Assembly (NCBI GenBank): GCA_947643165.1
Contig: CANRVB010000010.1
Location: forward strand, 24,296-88,295
Length of the DNA: 64,000 nucleotides
DNA from: an uncultured Porphyromonadaceae bacterium
GTDB taxonomy: Bacteria; Bacteroidota; Bacteroidia; Bacteroidales; Muribaculaceae
Direction of reading: 5' to 3'
A program made the position numbers and the translations under genes. Under the pieces are notes generated by a model, which was given only the letters and a program-made list of their open reading frames with translations, was not told the origin of the DNA and did no database searches. Within the stretch, counting starts at the first letter, position 1. Each line of letters opens with the position of its first letter. This document shows, one piece after another, positions 25,575 through 35,582 of this stretch.

Positions 25575-28205
25575 ATGATACTTCGACACAGCCTCCTCAT
25601 CCTGTTGTTGCTGATCTGTACACCTGTACTCTGTGCACGGATCACGCTCAATGGCCGCGTGTCCGACAATTCCGGCCATCCGCTCGAAGCTATGATTACC
25701 GTTATGGATGCCGGACGGATTGTCGCACATACTATGGCCGGCAAATCCGGAGAATATTCTCTTGAGTTCACCACAGAGTCCGACAGCGTTTCCCTCCGTG
25801 CTTCGATGTTGGGCTACACGACTCTCCGGAAGAGCATAGCCGCGGTGTCCGCACGCATTGATCTCACCCTTAAGGGTGGAAATGCTTTGAAAGAGGTTGT
25901 CGTTGTCGCCGACAAGATTACCGGGCGCGGCGATACCATCAGCTACAATGTGGCGGCATTCCGCGACAGCTCTGACCGCGTTATCGGCGATGTGATCAAA
26001 AAGATGCCGGGTATTGAGGTCAGCGAGTCCGGACGTATCAGTTTCAACGGCAAGGAGGTGAAAAACTTCTATGTCGAGGACATGGATCTACTGCAGGGAC
26101 GCTATGGAATTGCCACCAACAATGTCTCTGCAAGCGACGTGGCTGCTGTCCAGGTCTATCAGAACCATCAGCCCATCAGGGCGCTTAAAGATATAGCCCC
26201 CTCCGAAGACGTCACTATCAATCTCAAGCTTAAATCATCGGCCAAAGGCACATGGTCCCTCTCTGCTATGGCCGCCGGTGGATATAAGCCCGCTTTATGG
26301 GCAGCCGAGCTGACCGCTATGTATTTCGGACGGCAGATGCAGAACATATCGTCCTACAAGGGCAACAATAGCGGAATTGATGTCAATAGCGAACTCCGCT
26401 CATTCTCCGACGACAATATCCCGCTCTTCACCGACAATGCTCCTTTGACCGTCTCTTCCCCTCAATCTCCTGGCATCGCCCCTCGGCGCTACATCGACAA
26501 CCTCTCCAATGCCGCCACTCTCAACCAGTTGATTAAGGTCGATACCTTCACCACCATCAATCTTAATATAGGCTATTATTACGACCGGTTGCGCAAAAGC
26601 GGCGAGTCGCTTTCACAGCAATACCAGCCCGCTTCCGGCGACTATCGTAGCATTTTTCAGGAGATAAAGTCAGCCGCCTACATCAACTCCCTTTCGGCTG
26701 CGGCCACAATAACTGGAAATACCCCGGGCTCCTATATCAAGAATACCCTCGATGTCAAAGCCGGTTGGAACCGAGATATTGCTAACGCAGCCACTTCCGG
26801 CAGCTTCACGTCCGCCACATCTTCCGTCCACCAGCATCTCGACAATCCGGCGCTTCAGATCACCGACCGCCTGTCATTCATAAGCAATCAAGGAAAGCGT
26901 GCGTGGGAGTTTTATCTTACATCCGGTTGGAATCATCGTCCTCAGTCACTGGCCGTTGTCAGCGATACGCCCGGATCCGCTTCCGCCGGCAGTCTGGTCC
27001 AGAACTATACAACCGATGCCCTGATGGCTCATCTCTACACCTCCGGGAGCTTCATGATCGATCAGGTCCGGGTTTATACCGGACTGTTTGCCAATTTCGA
27101 TTCCGAAAATGTCTCATCCGAACTCGATGGTCTGCATATTCCCGACATCGATGACACACTCAACGATTTCTTCTTTGGCAAACTCGACATGGGCGTCCAG
27201 TCCAAACTGTCCTATCTGCTGCGGCCGTTCTACGTTGAGCTTACACTCCCTCTCTCATACAATCGCCAGTGGCTCGACGACCGCATCGACCGTTCAAGGT
27301 CGCAGGGCTGGAACTATGCTCTCTTCATGCCCCATCTCCACCTTACCTATTCCATGGGGCGCAACTGGCTTGCCCTTGATTTCTATTATAACCGCATGCG
27401 CGACAATTCTCGGCGCGCCGCCAGAGGAATTGTGATGACCGACTACCTCTCCTTCCGGAGATCGCAGATCGAGCGTACAATTGTCGATGAGACATTGTCC
27501 GCCGCCGCCACCTACCGCTTTTCCAATCCATTCCTCCAGCTTTTTGGAAATGCTTCCATCGTCTGGAACCAATTCAGACATAACAATATCACTGGCTACG
27601 ACTACGACGGCCTCTCCACTGTGAGCATTACCCTCCCTCTGCCCAACACATCCAACTCCTATTCCGCCTCCGTCAACGTCGACAAGGGACTCGGTTTCTG
27701 GAATTCAACCCTCAAGATGGGAGCGGCCGCATCCCTCTACACAGGCAGTTCCCTGATCGGTCAATCCCTCTTCAATTTCAATACCACATCTTTGAGCGGA
27801 AGCATTCTTGCTAATGCCACACCCGCTCCATGGATCGGAGCAGCCATCGCCTTTGCCTGTGGACAGAGCCGCAGCCACACCCGTTCGATTGATACCCGTG
27901 CCCCGTGGATACGTTCATGGACTGGAAGGGCCGACATCAACTTCTACCCCTTGCAAAATCTGATAGTCAATCTCGCTGCCGAAAACAACTATACCAACCT
28001 CACCTCAGGCGACACCAACGTCTGGTTTGGTGATGCCAGGATCACCTACCGCCGTGGGCGGTTTGACTGGGATCTTGCGTTCAACAACATTTTCAACCGG
28101 AAAGCATTCACAAAAGTCAGCTACACCGCCATGGATATTTACACCGGAACATACCGCCTGCGCCAGCGCAATGTGATGCTTACCCTCCGGATGAAAATCC
28201 TATGA
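25575..28205 (+). CDS. TonB-dependent-receptor-like outer-membrane barrel protein
   Basis: The 876-residue protein has a signal peptide, a carboxypeptidase-regulatory-like domain (ITLNGRVSDNSGHPLEAMITV, residues 20-100), a plug-like domain (IGDVIKKMPGIEVSESGRISFNGKEVKNFYVEDM) and a long beta-barrel ending in RNVMLTLRMKIL. Such barrels are the constant companions of GLPGLI proteins. No TonB box was found with certainty and the substrate is unknown. The frame is intact throughout. It ends the GLPGLI operon. Confidence 0.88.
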   Translation: MILRHSLLILLLLICTPVLCARITLNGRVSDNSGHPLEAMITVMDAGRIVAHTMAGKSGEYSLEFTTESDSVSLRASMLGYTTLRKSIAAVSARIDLTLKGGNALKEVVVVADKITGRGDTISYNVAAFRDSSDRVIGDVIKKMPGIEVSESGRISFNGKEVKNFYVEDMDLLQGRYGIATNNVSASDVAAVQVYQNHQPIRALKDIAPSEDVTINLKLKSSAKGTWSLSAMAAGGYKPALWAAELTAMYFGRQMQNISSYKGNNSGIDVNSELRSFSDDNIPLFTDNAPLTVSSPQSPGIAPRRYIDNLSNAATLNQLIKVDTFTTINLNIGYYYDRLRKSGESLSQQYQPASGDYRSIFQEIKSAAYINSLSAAATITGNTPGSYIKNTLDVKAGWNRDIANAATSGSFTSATSSVHQHLDNPALQITDRLSFISNQGKRAWEFYLTSGWNHRPQSLAVVSDTPGSASAGSLVQNYTTDALMAHLYTSGSFMIDQVRVYTGLFANFDSENVSSELDGLHIPDIDDTLNDFFFGKLDMGVQSKLSYLLRPFYVELTLPLSYNRQWLDDRIDRSRSQGWNYALFMPHLHLTYSMGRNWLALDFYYNRMRDNSRRAARGIVMTDYLSFRRSQIERTIVDETLSAAATYRFSNPFLQLFGNASIVWNQFRHNNITGYDYDGLSTVSITLPLPNTSNSYSASVNVDKGLGFWNSTLKMGAAASLYTGSSLIGQSLFNFNTTSLSGSILANATPAPWIGAAIAFACGQSRSHTRSIDTRAPWIRSWTGRADINFYPLQNLIVNLAAENNYTNLTSGDTNVWFGDARITYRRGRFDWDLAFNNIFNRKAFTKVSYTAMDIYTGTYRLRQRNVMLTLRMKIL

Positions 28206-28548
28206 CCCACGCGGATCTATCACCCCGTCCCTGTACAATATATCCCGGTTTATACGTCACCGGCCCGTAGCCCCCTCGTTACGGGCATTCCAACTTGACT
28301 CACACCGCCCGTAAAATTTCCCCCGATGTCAAAGAACTCTTCCCCACACACTCAAATTCATTTGGCTATTGCCGAGCGTAAGTAACTTGGTTGCAGACAA
28401 AGTTACGATTAAGTCGAGCGCAAACGAAAATTTATTTTCAGTTTGCCGAGCGTGAGTAACTTGGTAGAATGCAAAGTTACGCCCCCGCGGTCCCGTTTTT
28501 TTGCGAAATATCCCCTTTGGTGCAAAAAAAATTCACCCTCCCTCTTAT
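28206..28548. other. Non-coding stretch with repeats
   Basis: No gene is visible here. It holds a short hairpin (GCCCGTA/TTACGGGC near 28263-28286, without a T tract), one full and one partial copy of the palindromic repeat, and the start of the GH97 promoter region. Confidence 0.7.
28370..28480. repeat. Third palindromic repeat copy plus a partial copy
   Basis: GCCGAGCGTAAGTAACTTGG at 28370 is a partial copy (right end only). The full copy follows: AAGTTACGATTAAGTCGAGCG ... GCCGAGCGTGAGTAACTT. Compared with the copies at 23.4 kb the outer arms changed from GGTAC/GTACC to GTTAC/GTAAC, keeping the pairing. A further AAAGTTAC follows at 28472. Confidence 0.88.
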
Positions 28549-28579
28549 TTTGCACTCTCACAGTTTATTGCTATATTTG
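28549..28579 (+). promoter_or_regulatory. Promoter of the GH97 gene
   Basis: TTTG (28549-28552), 19 bases, TATATTTG (28572-28579). Confidence 0.8.
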
Positions 28580-28616
28580 CCAACGATTATATTATACTAC
28601 TTTTTTCATTTCATAT

Positions 28617-30752
28617 ATGAATCTCAATCTTAAATCAGCCATCCTCTTGGCCGCATCCGCAGCATTCCTCACAGCATGCTCCGGTGGATCACCCCGCCAC
28701 ACCATCAAGTCGCCCGATGGCGAGATCGCAGTCACATTCGACATCGACTCAAAGGGACAGCCCACCTACTCCGTCACATTCCGTGGCGACACCGTCGTCC
28801 GCCCCTCAGCACTCGGTTTCATCCTCCGCGACCAGACCGACCCAGACTTCGCTACCGGTTTCTCCCTCGCTTCAAGCCCCGCTTCCGAGTCCGTCAACAC
28901 TTCCTGGGTCCCCGTATGGGGTGAGAACGACACAATCGCCGACATCTACAACACCATAACATTCAACCTCGCCAAAACCGACGCCGCCGGAACCCCCCGC
29001 CTCCTCGACATCACATTCCGCGTCTACGACGACGGACTCGGATTCCGATACACATTCCCCGCCCAGGACGCCGACACAATCATCATCGCCGACGAACTCA
29101 CACAGTTCGCTATGCCCGGCGACATGACCGCTTGGTGGATCCCCGGCGACTACGACACACAGGAGTACGAATACAACCGCTCACGCCTCAGCCAGATCCG
29201 CGACATCAGCACCGGCGGCGAGAAAATGGGTAACGTCTCCCAAAGCGCATTCTCACCCACAGGCGTACAGACATCCCTCCAGCTCAAATCCGACAACGGA
29301 ACATACATCAACATTCACGAAGCCGCACTCGTCGACTTCCCCGCCATGCACCTCGACCTCAACGACACCACATTCACATTCCGGTCATGGCTCACACCCG
29401 ACCGCAACGGCGACAAAGCCGTCGTCGCACTCCCGTTCTCCACACCCTGGCGTGCCCTCATGATCTCCGATAAAGCCACCGACATCCTCGCCTCAAACCT
29501 CATCTACAACCTCAACGAACCCAACAGCCTCGACGACACATCCTGGATCAAGCCCGTCAAATACATGGGCGTATGGTGGGAAATGATCACAGGCAAAAGC
29601 TCATGGGCATACACCGATGCACATGACTTCGACCTCGCCACATTCGACTACTCCAAAGCACGTCCCAACGGCCGTCATGCCGCAAACACCCAAAACGTAA
29701 AGCGATACATCGACTTCGCCGCCGAAAACGGATTCGACCAGCTCCTCATCGAAGGCTGGAACACCGGTTGGGAAGACTGGTTCGGCAAAGAAAAAGACTT
29801 CGTCTTCGACTTCATCACACCATACCCCGATTTCGACATCAAAGAACTCAACGAATATGCCCACTCGAAAGGCATAAAGCTCATGATGCACCACGAGACC
29901 TCAGCATCCATCCCCAACTACGAACGCTGGATGGATCAGGCATACGACCTTATGAACCAATACGGCTACAACGCCGTCAAGAGCGGATACGTCGGAAACA
30001 TCCTTCCCAAAGGCGAGAACCACTACAACCAGAACTCCGTCAACCACTATCTTAACGCCGTCAAAAAAGCCGCCGACAAGCACATAATGGTCAACGCACA
30101 CGAAGCCGTACGCCCCACCGGCCTCGCCCGCACATACCCCAACCTCATCGGCAACGAATCCGCTATGGGAACCGAATACCAGAACATGACACCCGCCCAC
30201 GTCACGATCCTCCCGTTCACACGCCTCAAAGGCGGCCCCATGGACTTCACCCCCGGCATCTTCCGCACCGACCTCTCCACATTCGCACCCGGCAACACAA
30301 CCAAAAAACGCGCCACCACAGCAAACCAGCTCGCACTCTACCTCACCATGTACTCACCCCTCCAGATGGCAGCCGACCTCCCCGAACACTATGCCGAGAA
30401 AATGGACGCATTCCAGTTCATCAAAGACGTACCCGTCGACTGGAGCGAGAGCCGCTATCTTGACGCCGAGCCCGGCGAATACATCATTGTCGCACGCCGC
30501 GACAAAAACTCCGCCAACTGGTTTGCAGGAGGAGTCACCAACGGCGACGCACGCGACTACACCCTCAGCTTCTCCTTCCTCCCCGAAGGCAAGAAATACC
30601 AGGCCACAGTCTATCGCGACAGCGACACCGCCGACTGCGACACCAACCCCGAGAGCTACGTCATCGAGACAATCGACGTCGACTCCAGCTCAACCCTGCC
30701 CATCCACATGGCCCGTGGCGGAGGCTTCGCGATCTCCATCAAAGCCATCTGA
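28617..30752 (+). CDS. Alpha-glucosidase-type glycoside hydrolase family 97 lipoprotein
   Basis: The ATG at 28617 follows its own promoter and gives 711 residues. The signal ends AAFLTACSGGS, a lipoprotein box without the acidic surface-export signal, so it is probably periplasmic. The N-terminal beta-sandwich starts SPDGEIAVTFDI; the barrel contains KYMGVWWEMITG, LIEGWNTGWEDWFG, VKSGYVGN and NAHEAVRPTGL. In retaining GH97 enzymes the nucleophile Asp lies where this protein has Gly in VKSGY; its absence and the Glu residues match the inverting SusB-like alpha-glucosidases. The gene stands alone, without SusC/D. C-ending codons are extremely frequent. Confidence 0.92.
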   Translation: MNLNLKSAILLAASAAFLTACSGGSPRHTIKSPDGEIAVTFDIDSKGQPTYSVTFRGDTVVRPSALGFILRDQTDPDFATGFSLASSPASESVNTSWVPVWGENDTIADIYNTITFNLAKTDAAGTPRLLDITFRVYDDGLGFRYTFPAQDADTIIIADELTQFAMPGDMTAWWIPGDYDTQEYEYNRSRLSQIRDISTGGEKMGNVSQSAFSPTGVQTSLQLKSDNGTYINIHEAALVDFPAMHLDLNDTTFTFRSWLTPDRNGDKAVVALPFSTPWRALMISDKATDILASNLIYNLNEPNSLDDTSWIKPVKYMGVWWEMITGKSSWAYTDAHDFDLATFDYSKARPNGRHAANTQNVKRYIDFAAENGFDQLLIEGWNTGWEDWFGKEKDFVFDFITPYPDFDIKELNEYAHSKGIKLMMHHETSASIPNYERWMDQAYDLMNQYGYNAVKSGYVGNILPKGENHYNQNSVNHYLNAVKKAADKHIMVNAHEAVRPTGLARTYPNLIGNESAMGTEYQNMTPAHVTILPFTRLKGGPMDFTPGIFRTDLSTFAPGNTTKKRATTANQLALYLTMYSPLQMAADLPEHYAEKMDAFQFIKDVPVDWSESRYLDAEPGEYIIVARRDKNSANWFAGGVTNGDARDYTLSFSFLPEGKKYQATVYRDSDTADCDTNPESYVIETIDVDSSSTLPIHMARGGGFAISIKAI

Positions 30753-30778
30753 ACCCTGTTCAACCACGCCAGACACCA

Positions 30779-30825
30779 AAAAGAAAACGCCGCGGCCCCG
30801 TGCCGCAGCGTTTTCTTTTTGTATA
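30779..30825. terminator. Bidirectional terminator between GH97 and GH95
   Basis: AAAAAGAAAACGC pairs with GCGTTTTCTTTTT around a GC-rich inner stem, giving T tracts on both strands for the convergent genes. Confidence 0.9.
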
Positions 30826-30841
30826 ATATCCTGCCGTAGAG

Positions 30842-33262
30842 CTACTTGCCCGGCCTTAGCGTTACGCTCTTACCAGCCTTCAGGCTCAGTTCTCGCGTCT
30901 CTCCGTTCATATTTACCGAGACCCGCTCGTCAACCCTCGGATGGATCTCCGCCTTAACTACCTTGCCATCAGCCCATTCCATGTCGATTGTTGCACCCGT
31001 ACGAGTCCCCAGACCCGCTGCAGACCCACTTTGCCATGCACCAGGCAACGCCGGTAACAGACTGATACTGTGCGCACTACTCTGCACCAGCATCTCGGCC
31101 ACTCCCGCCGTCCCCCCGAAATTTCCATCAATCTGAAACGGAGAATGAGCATCCATCAAATTCGGATAAGTACCCCCTCCGCGGCGCGCATCCGTGCCTT
31201 TATATTGGTCCGGACTCACATATTTCAGCAGCGTTCTGTATGTCTCATAAGCCTTTACGCCATCTTTCAAGCGCGCACGCAGATTTATACGCCAGCCCGT
31301 GCTCCAGCCCGTGGTCTTGTCACCTTTCAGGTCAAGCGACCTCGCGCATGCCGCCGCAAGCTGAGGCGTCTTTTCCGGTGTGATATGATGGCCCGGATAC
31401 AGCCCTATAAGATGTGACTGATGACGATGTTCCGGCTCTACCTCTTTCCAGTCATAATACCACTCGCTCAGATTACCGCGGCTTCCCACTCTGTAGGGAA
31501 GCAGACGGGGCAACGCGGCATCTATCTCAGCCCTCAGATCTGCGTCGGCATCAATTGCCTGAGCAGCAGCGGCTGCCGCCGTCAGACACTCGCGTATGAT
31601 GGCCATGTCGGCAAATCCGCCATACGATGTCGCAACAGCTTTACCCTCAGAGGTATAGAACATATTTTCAGGCGATGTGCTTGGTGATGTGATCAGATAG
31701 CCGTCCTTCTCGACCATCCAGCCCAGACAGAACTTCGCGGCATCTCGCAATATCGGATAATACTTCTTCAGCATCTCCTTGTCGCGGTTGAACAGGTATT
31801 GCTCCCACACATGGGTCGCCATCCATGCGCCGCCCATGTTCCAGCATGCCCATGATGCACTGCCCGTACCCTCGCCAACAGGATCCGTATGGGCCCAGAT
31901 ATCCGAATTGTGCCCATTGCACCAACCACCATTGTCAACTCCGTAATACTGTCTGGCGGTCCGCTGTCCGTTCTTGCGCGTGCCGTCAAGGAATGTCAGC
32001 ATAGCCTCATGCGCCTCTCCGAGATTGGCTACACCTGCAGGCCAGTAGTTCTCCTCCAGATTGATATTCACGGTATAGTTGCTGCTCCACGGCGGCATCT
32101 GTGACTCGTTCCACAGACCTTGCAGGTTGGCCGGGACACCCTCCGTCCTTGATGATGATATAAGCAGATACCTGCCGAACTGAAAGTACAGTTCCTCAAG
32201 GTCGGGATCCGTGTTCCGGTTGTCGGAATATTCCATCAGGCGTCTGTCCGTTGTAAGATTGTGCATTTCCGGATCCGACTCACCCAGATCTATCGACACT
32301 CTGTCGAAAAACTGTCCGTAATCATCCCTATGGCGCTTCTCCAGATCCTTGAACTTACGTTTTGCCACATTCCGGATACGGTTGTCGGCCAATGATCTGT
32401 AGTTCTTTCCCTCCTTTACTGGATCTCGGTCGAAACCGTTGAAGCTGGTGGCATCAGCAAAGCCTACAGTAGCCCGTGTGGCTCCCGTTATCTCTATTGT
32501 CCCGTCGGGCATTGTCGTCACCTTGCCGTCGCAGTCCGACACGTTCAGTCTCATTCTGAAGTGTATGCCACGGTTGGGATCATACATCAGATTCTTTCCT
32601 TCTATCTGGTGATATACCGGACGTGCGTAATACGGTGCATATCCATCCGCATACACTCCAAGGTTGTCAGTACCAGCCTCATGCGGATGAGGAGTCCCCA
32701 GACTCAGCCTCACATCAAACGGCATCTTCGAGTCAAGTCTCACTACAAGAGCCGAATCGGGAGCTGAAGCCAGATATTTCACCTCAAACGGCATCCCGTC
32801 AACATCGTATGTTATCGTTGCTGTAGCTGTCTTCAGATCAAGTTCGCGCCGGTAGTTGGTTATAGTCGAAGTCTCCCGGCCAGGATAGCTCAGATACAGC
32901 CGGCCCAGTGGCTGAAATGACTGTGAATAATTTCCCTGCACCACACGGTTCAGCTTCTCCGCCAGTACGTAGTCGCCACGGTCCAGGGCCACTCTGATCT
33001 TGTTGATCTGATCACGGTGGTCAATATCTTCCTGAGTCTTTTCGGGTTCACCGCTCCACAGCGTTATATCGTTAAGCGACAGCGAGTCACACACAGCACC
33101 GCCATATATGGCAGCTCCCGTCGTGCCGTTGCCTATCACAAGGGTTTCCTCAAAAAATTCCGCCGGTCGGTCATACACCAGTTTCAACGGATTTCCGGCA
33201 CTGGCTCCGATAGCCGTCAGCCAGACCGCCATCATATAAATTCTCAGCCTCTGTTTTCCCAT
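30842..33262 (-). CDS. Alpha-L-fucosidase, glycoside hydrolase family 95
   Basis: The 806-residue protein begins with a signal peptide (residues 1-22) and has the GH95 N-terminal domain with GNGTTGAAIYGG and LSLNDITLWSGEP, then the (alpha/alpha)6 barrel with NLQGLWNESQMPPWSSNYTVNI and GCWNMGG-type (ACWNMGGAWMATHVWEQY) segments, and HSPFQIDGNFGGTAGVAEML near the end. GH95 enzymes cut alpha-1,2-linked fucose from host glycans with inversion. Length is normal. It is divergent from the NagB-LmbE gene and has its own -7 box. Confidence 0.94.
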   Translation of the reverse strand: MGKQRLRIYMMAVWLTAIGASAGNPLKLVYDRPAEFFEETLVIGNGTTGAAIYGGAVCDSLSLNDITLWSGEPEKTQEDIDHRDQINKIRVALDRGDYVLAEKLNRVVQGNYSQSFQPLGRLYLSYPGRETSTITNYRRELDLKTATATITYDVDGMPFEVKYLASAPDSALVVRLDSKMPFDVRLSLGTPHPHEAGTDNLGVYADGYAPYYARPVYHQIEGKNLMYDPNRGIHFRMRLNVSDCDGKVTTMPDGTIEITGATRATVGFADATSFNGFDRDPVKEGKNYRSLADNRIRNVAKRKFKDLEKRHRDDYGQFFDRVSIDLGESDPEMHNLTTDRRLMEYSDNRNTDPDLEELYFQFGRYLLISSSRTEGVPANLQGLWNESQMPPWSSNYTVNINLEENYWPAGVANLGEAHEAMLTFLDGTRKNGQRTARQYYGVDNGGWCNGHNSDIWAHTDPVGEGTGSASWACWNMGGAWMATHVWEQYLFNRDKEMLKKYYPILRDAAKFCLGWMVEKDGYLITSPSTSPENMFYTSEGKAVATSYGGFADMAIIRECLTAAAAAAQAIDADADLRAEIDAALPRLLPYRVGSRGNLSEWYYDWKEVEPEHRHQSHLIGLYPGHHITPEKTPQLAAACARSLDLKGDKTTGWSTGWRINLRARLKDGVKAYETYRTLLKYVSPDQYKGTDARRGGGTYPNLMDAHSPFQIDGNFGGTAGVAEMLVQSSAHSISLLPALPGAWQSGSAAGLGTRTGATIDMEWADGKVVKAEIHPRVDERVSVNMNGETRELSLKAGKSVTLRPGK

Positions 33263-33290
33263 GGTTTTCTTACGAGATTGGTTATTTATG

Positions 33291-33298
33291 CAAATTTA
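33291..33298 (-). promoter_or_regulatory. -7 box of GH95
   Basis: TAAATTTG on the minus strand, about 30 bases before the ATG; a TTG lies 21 bases further upstream. Confidence 0.55.
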
Positions 33299-33406
33299 GC
33301 AACAATAAGCGACATCTGCCAATCCTATTTTACGCTCCCTGTCCCATATTCCGGCTTCATCGCCAAATTTTTTCAATTCTGCCGCCGCCGTATCGGAAAA
33401 TATTTG

Positions 33407-33414
33407 TAGCTTTG
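33407..33414 (+). promoter_or_regulatory. -7 box of the NagB-LmbE gene
   Basis: TAGCTTTG 28 bases before the ATG; no clear -33 element. Confidence 0.5.
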
Positions 33415-33441
33415 CGTAAGTGAAAAAAATTTCTACCAATC

Positions 33442-35430
33442 ATGAAGACTAACCTAAGTTCGCAAATCAAACTCGAGCGCATTCCCAAGCGCTACTATGA
33501 CCCTCAGGGTGAAATTGAGTTTGCCGCTCTTACCCGCGAAGAAAAGATTTACACAAAGATCTTTGAGAACGCTACCGAAGGCAGCAGCTATCTCGCTGAC
33601 CAGATTGTACGCATAGTCAACCGCGCCATCGAAAAGAAAGGCAAAGCTGTGGTAGCTCTCGGTGCCGGTGCCTGCACCCACACCACCTACTCAGATCTCA
33701 TCGAGCTTCACAAGCAGGGTAAGATAGACTTCTCAAACGTTGTCATCTTCAATCTGTGCGAGTTCTTCCCTCTGCAGCCCGGAGGTCCAAGCACCCTCAA
33801 GCGTCTCCACGATGTGCTTCTCGACCATATCAATATCCGTCCTGAGAACATCCGTTCCATCGACCCCGCTGTCACTAAGGAAGATATGTTCCAGTATTGC
33901 AAGGCTTACGAACAGTCTATCGAAGACGAAGGTGGCCTTGACCTCGTAGTTTGCGAAGTAGGCCCGCAGGGTTGTCTCGCTTTCAACGAACCCGGATCTG
34001 CCAATACCACCCTCTGCCGCCTCGTGCTTCTCAGCAACGAGCTCCGTCAGTCTATCGGCAATGACTACAAGAGCGAATTCGCTCCCACAACCGCCATCAC
34101 TCTCGGTGTAGCCAACATACTTTCTGCCGAGCGTGTCCTCACTATGGCATGGGGCGAGAACCGCGCAGCCATCATCCGCAAGACCGTAGAGGAACCTGCC
34201 GATGCAAATGTTCCCGCATCGTTCCTTCAGGGTCATGCACATACCAAGCTCGTTCTTGATCTGCCTGCCGCTGAAGATCTCACACGTATCTCACAGCCTT
34301 GGAAGGTTACTTCCTGCGAATGGACCGACAAGCTCATACGTCGCGCTATCGTCTGGCTCTGCCATGCTACCGGCAAGCCCATTCTCAAGCTTACCGACAA
34401 AGATTACAGCGACCATGGTCTGGGTGAACTCCTGGCTCTCTTCGGATCAGCATACAATGTAAACATCAAGATCTTCAACGATCTTCAGCATACCATCACC
34501 GGTTGGCCCGGCGGCAAGCCCAACGCTGACGACACATACCGTCCGGAGCGTGCAAATCCATATCCTAAGCGTGTGATAGTATTCTCTCCCCACCCCGATG
34601 ACGACGTTATCTCGATGGGTGGCACACTCAAGCGTCTTGTCGACCAGAAGCACGATGTTCATGTAGCTTACGAGACATCAGGCAATATCGCCGTTGGCGA
34701 CGAAGACATGATGCGCTATTTCCTCATGATGGATAAGATCGCACCTATCTTCGGTTTCGACAGCGAAGGCTACAAGAAACTCTCGGCAGAAGTGCATGAT
34801 TTCGTTGGCCACAAGAAAGCCGGCGACATGGATTCAAAGGATATCCGTGAGATCAAGACTATGATCCGTCAGGCCGAGGCCACTATCGCCTGCAACTACA
34901 TCGGAGTGAAGCCCGGAAACATACACTTCCTCCGTCTGCCGTTCTACGAGACAGGTACAATCAAGAAAGGCGAACTTGAGGAGCGCGACGTAAACATCGT
35001 CAAGAAGCTTCTCGAGGACGTCAAGCCCCACCAGATATTCGTTGCCGGTGACCTTGCCGATCCTCACGGAACCCACAAAGTCTGCACAGATGCCGTACTC
35101 GCCGCTATCGACGAGCTCAAGGATGAAGAGTGGATGAAAGACTGCCGCATCTGGATGTACCGTGGCGCATGGGCTGAATGGGAAATCGACCATATCGAAA
35201 TGGCTGTGCCCATCTCACCCGAAGAGCTCCGTTTCAAGCGCAATTCTATCCTCAAGCACCAGAGCCAGATGGAAAATGCTCCGTTCCTCGGCAATGATGA
35301 CCGTCTCTTCTGGCAGCGTGCCGAAGACCGCAACCGTGCTACCGCGCAGCTCTACGAAGGACTCGGTCTGGCAAGCTACGAGGCTATCGAAGCTTTCGTA
35401 GAATACCACATCATCCGCGACAACCAGTAA
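33442..35430 (+). CDS. NagB-like domain fused to PIG-L/LmbE deacetylase domain
   Basis: The 662-residue cytoplasmic protein joins a glucosamine-6-phosphate deaminase-like domain (about 30-330) to a LmbE/PIG-L domain with FSPHPDDDVISMGG (His384-Asp-Asp, zinc and catalytic residues). It is usually annotated as nagB in Bacteroidetes. However, aligned with E. coli NagB the catalytic Asp72 is Cys106 (FNLCEFF), Asp141 is Gln176 and His143 is Cys178 (GPQGCLAFNEP); only Glu183 (Glu148) remains. The deaminase reaction is therefore doubtful, whereas the deacetylase motifs are intact. From memory, other Bacteroidetes members are also altered here. It is strongly expressed by codon use and ends with a perfect terminator. 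Confidence 0.88.
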   Translation: MKTNLSSQIKLERIPKRYYDPQGEIEFAALTREEKIYTKIFENATEGSSYLADQIVRIVNRAIEKKGKAVVALGAGACTHTTYSDLIELHKQGKIDFSNVVIFNLCEFFPLQPGGPSTLKRLHDVLLDHINIRPENIRSIDPAVTKEDMFQYCKAYEQSIEDEGGLDLVVCEVGPQGCLAFNEPGSANTTLCRLVLLSNELRQSIGNDYKSEFAPTTAITLGVANILSAERVLTMAWGENRAAIIRKTVEEPADANVPASFLQGHAHTKLVLDLPAAEDLTRISQPWKVTSCEWTDKLIRRAIVWLCHATGKPILKLTDKDYSDHGLGELLALFGSAYNVNIKIFNDLQHTITGWPGGKPNADDTYRPERANPYPKRVIVFSPHPDDDVISMGGTLKRLVDQKHDVHVAYETSGNIAVGDEDMMRYFLMMDKIAPIFGFDSEGYKKLSAEVHDFVGHKKAGDMDSKDIREIKTMIRQAEATIACNYIGVKPGNIHFLRLPFYETGTIKKGELEERDVNIVKKLLEDVKPHQIFVAGDLADPHGTHKVCTDAVLAAIDELKDEEWMKDCRIWMYRGAWAEWEIDHIEMAVPISPEELRFKRNSILKHQSQMENAPFLGNDDRLFWQRAEDRNRATAQLYEGLGLASYEAIEAFVEYHIIRDNQ

Positions 35431-35455
35431 TACGATCTACAAGTTATAGCATATT

Positions 35456-35495
35456 ATCCCCCGCTGCAGATCTGCAGCGGGGGATTTTTATTTAA
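35456..35495 (+). terminator. Terminator of the NagB-LmbE gene
   Basis: CCCCCGCTGCAGATCTGCAGCGGGGG is a 26-base perfect palindrome followed by ATTTTTATTT. Confidence 0.95.
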
Positions 35496-35506
35496 CCTGA
35501 GCGGGA

Positions 35507-35538
35507 TTTGGCAGATATAGTAAAAAATCCCATCTTTG
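35507..35538 (+). promoter_or_regulatory. Promoter of the first GH29 gene
   Basis: TTTG (35507-35510), 20 bases, CATCTTTG (one mismatch to TAnnTTTG). Confidence 0.5.
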
Positions 35539-35582
35539 TAACAAAACAATCTATTTACAACAAAACAATCTATCCGTATATC

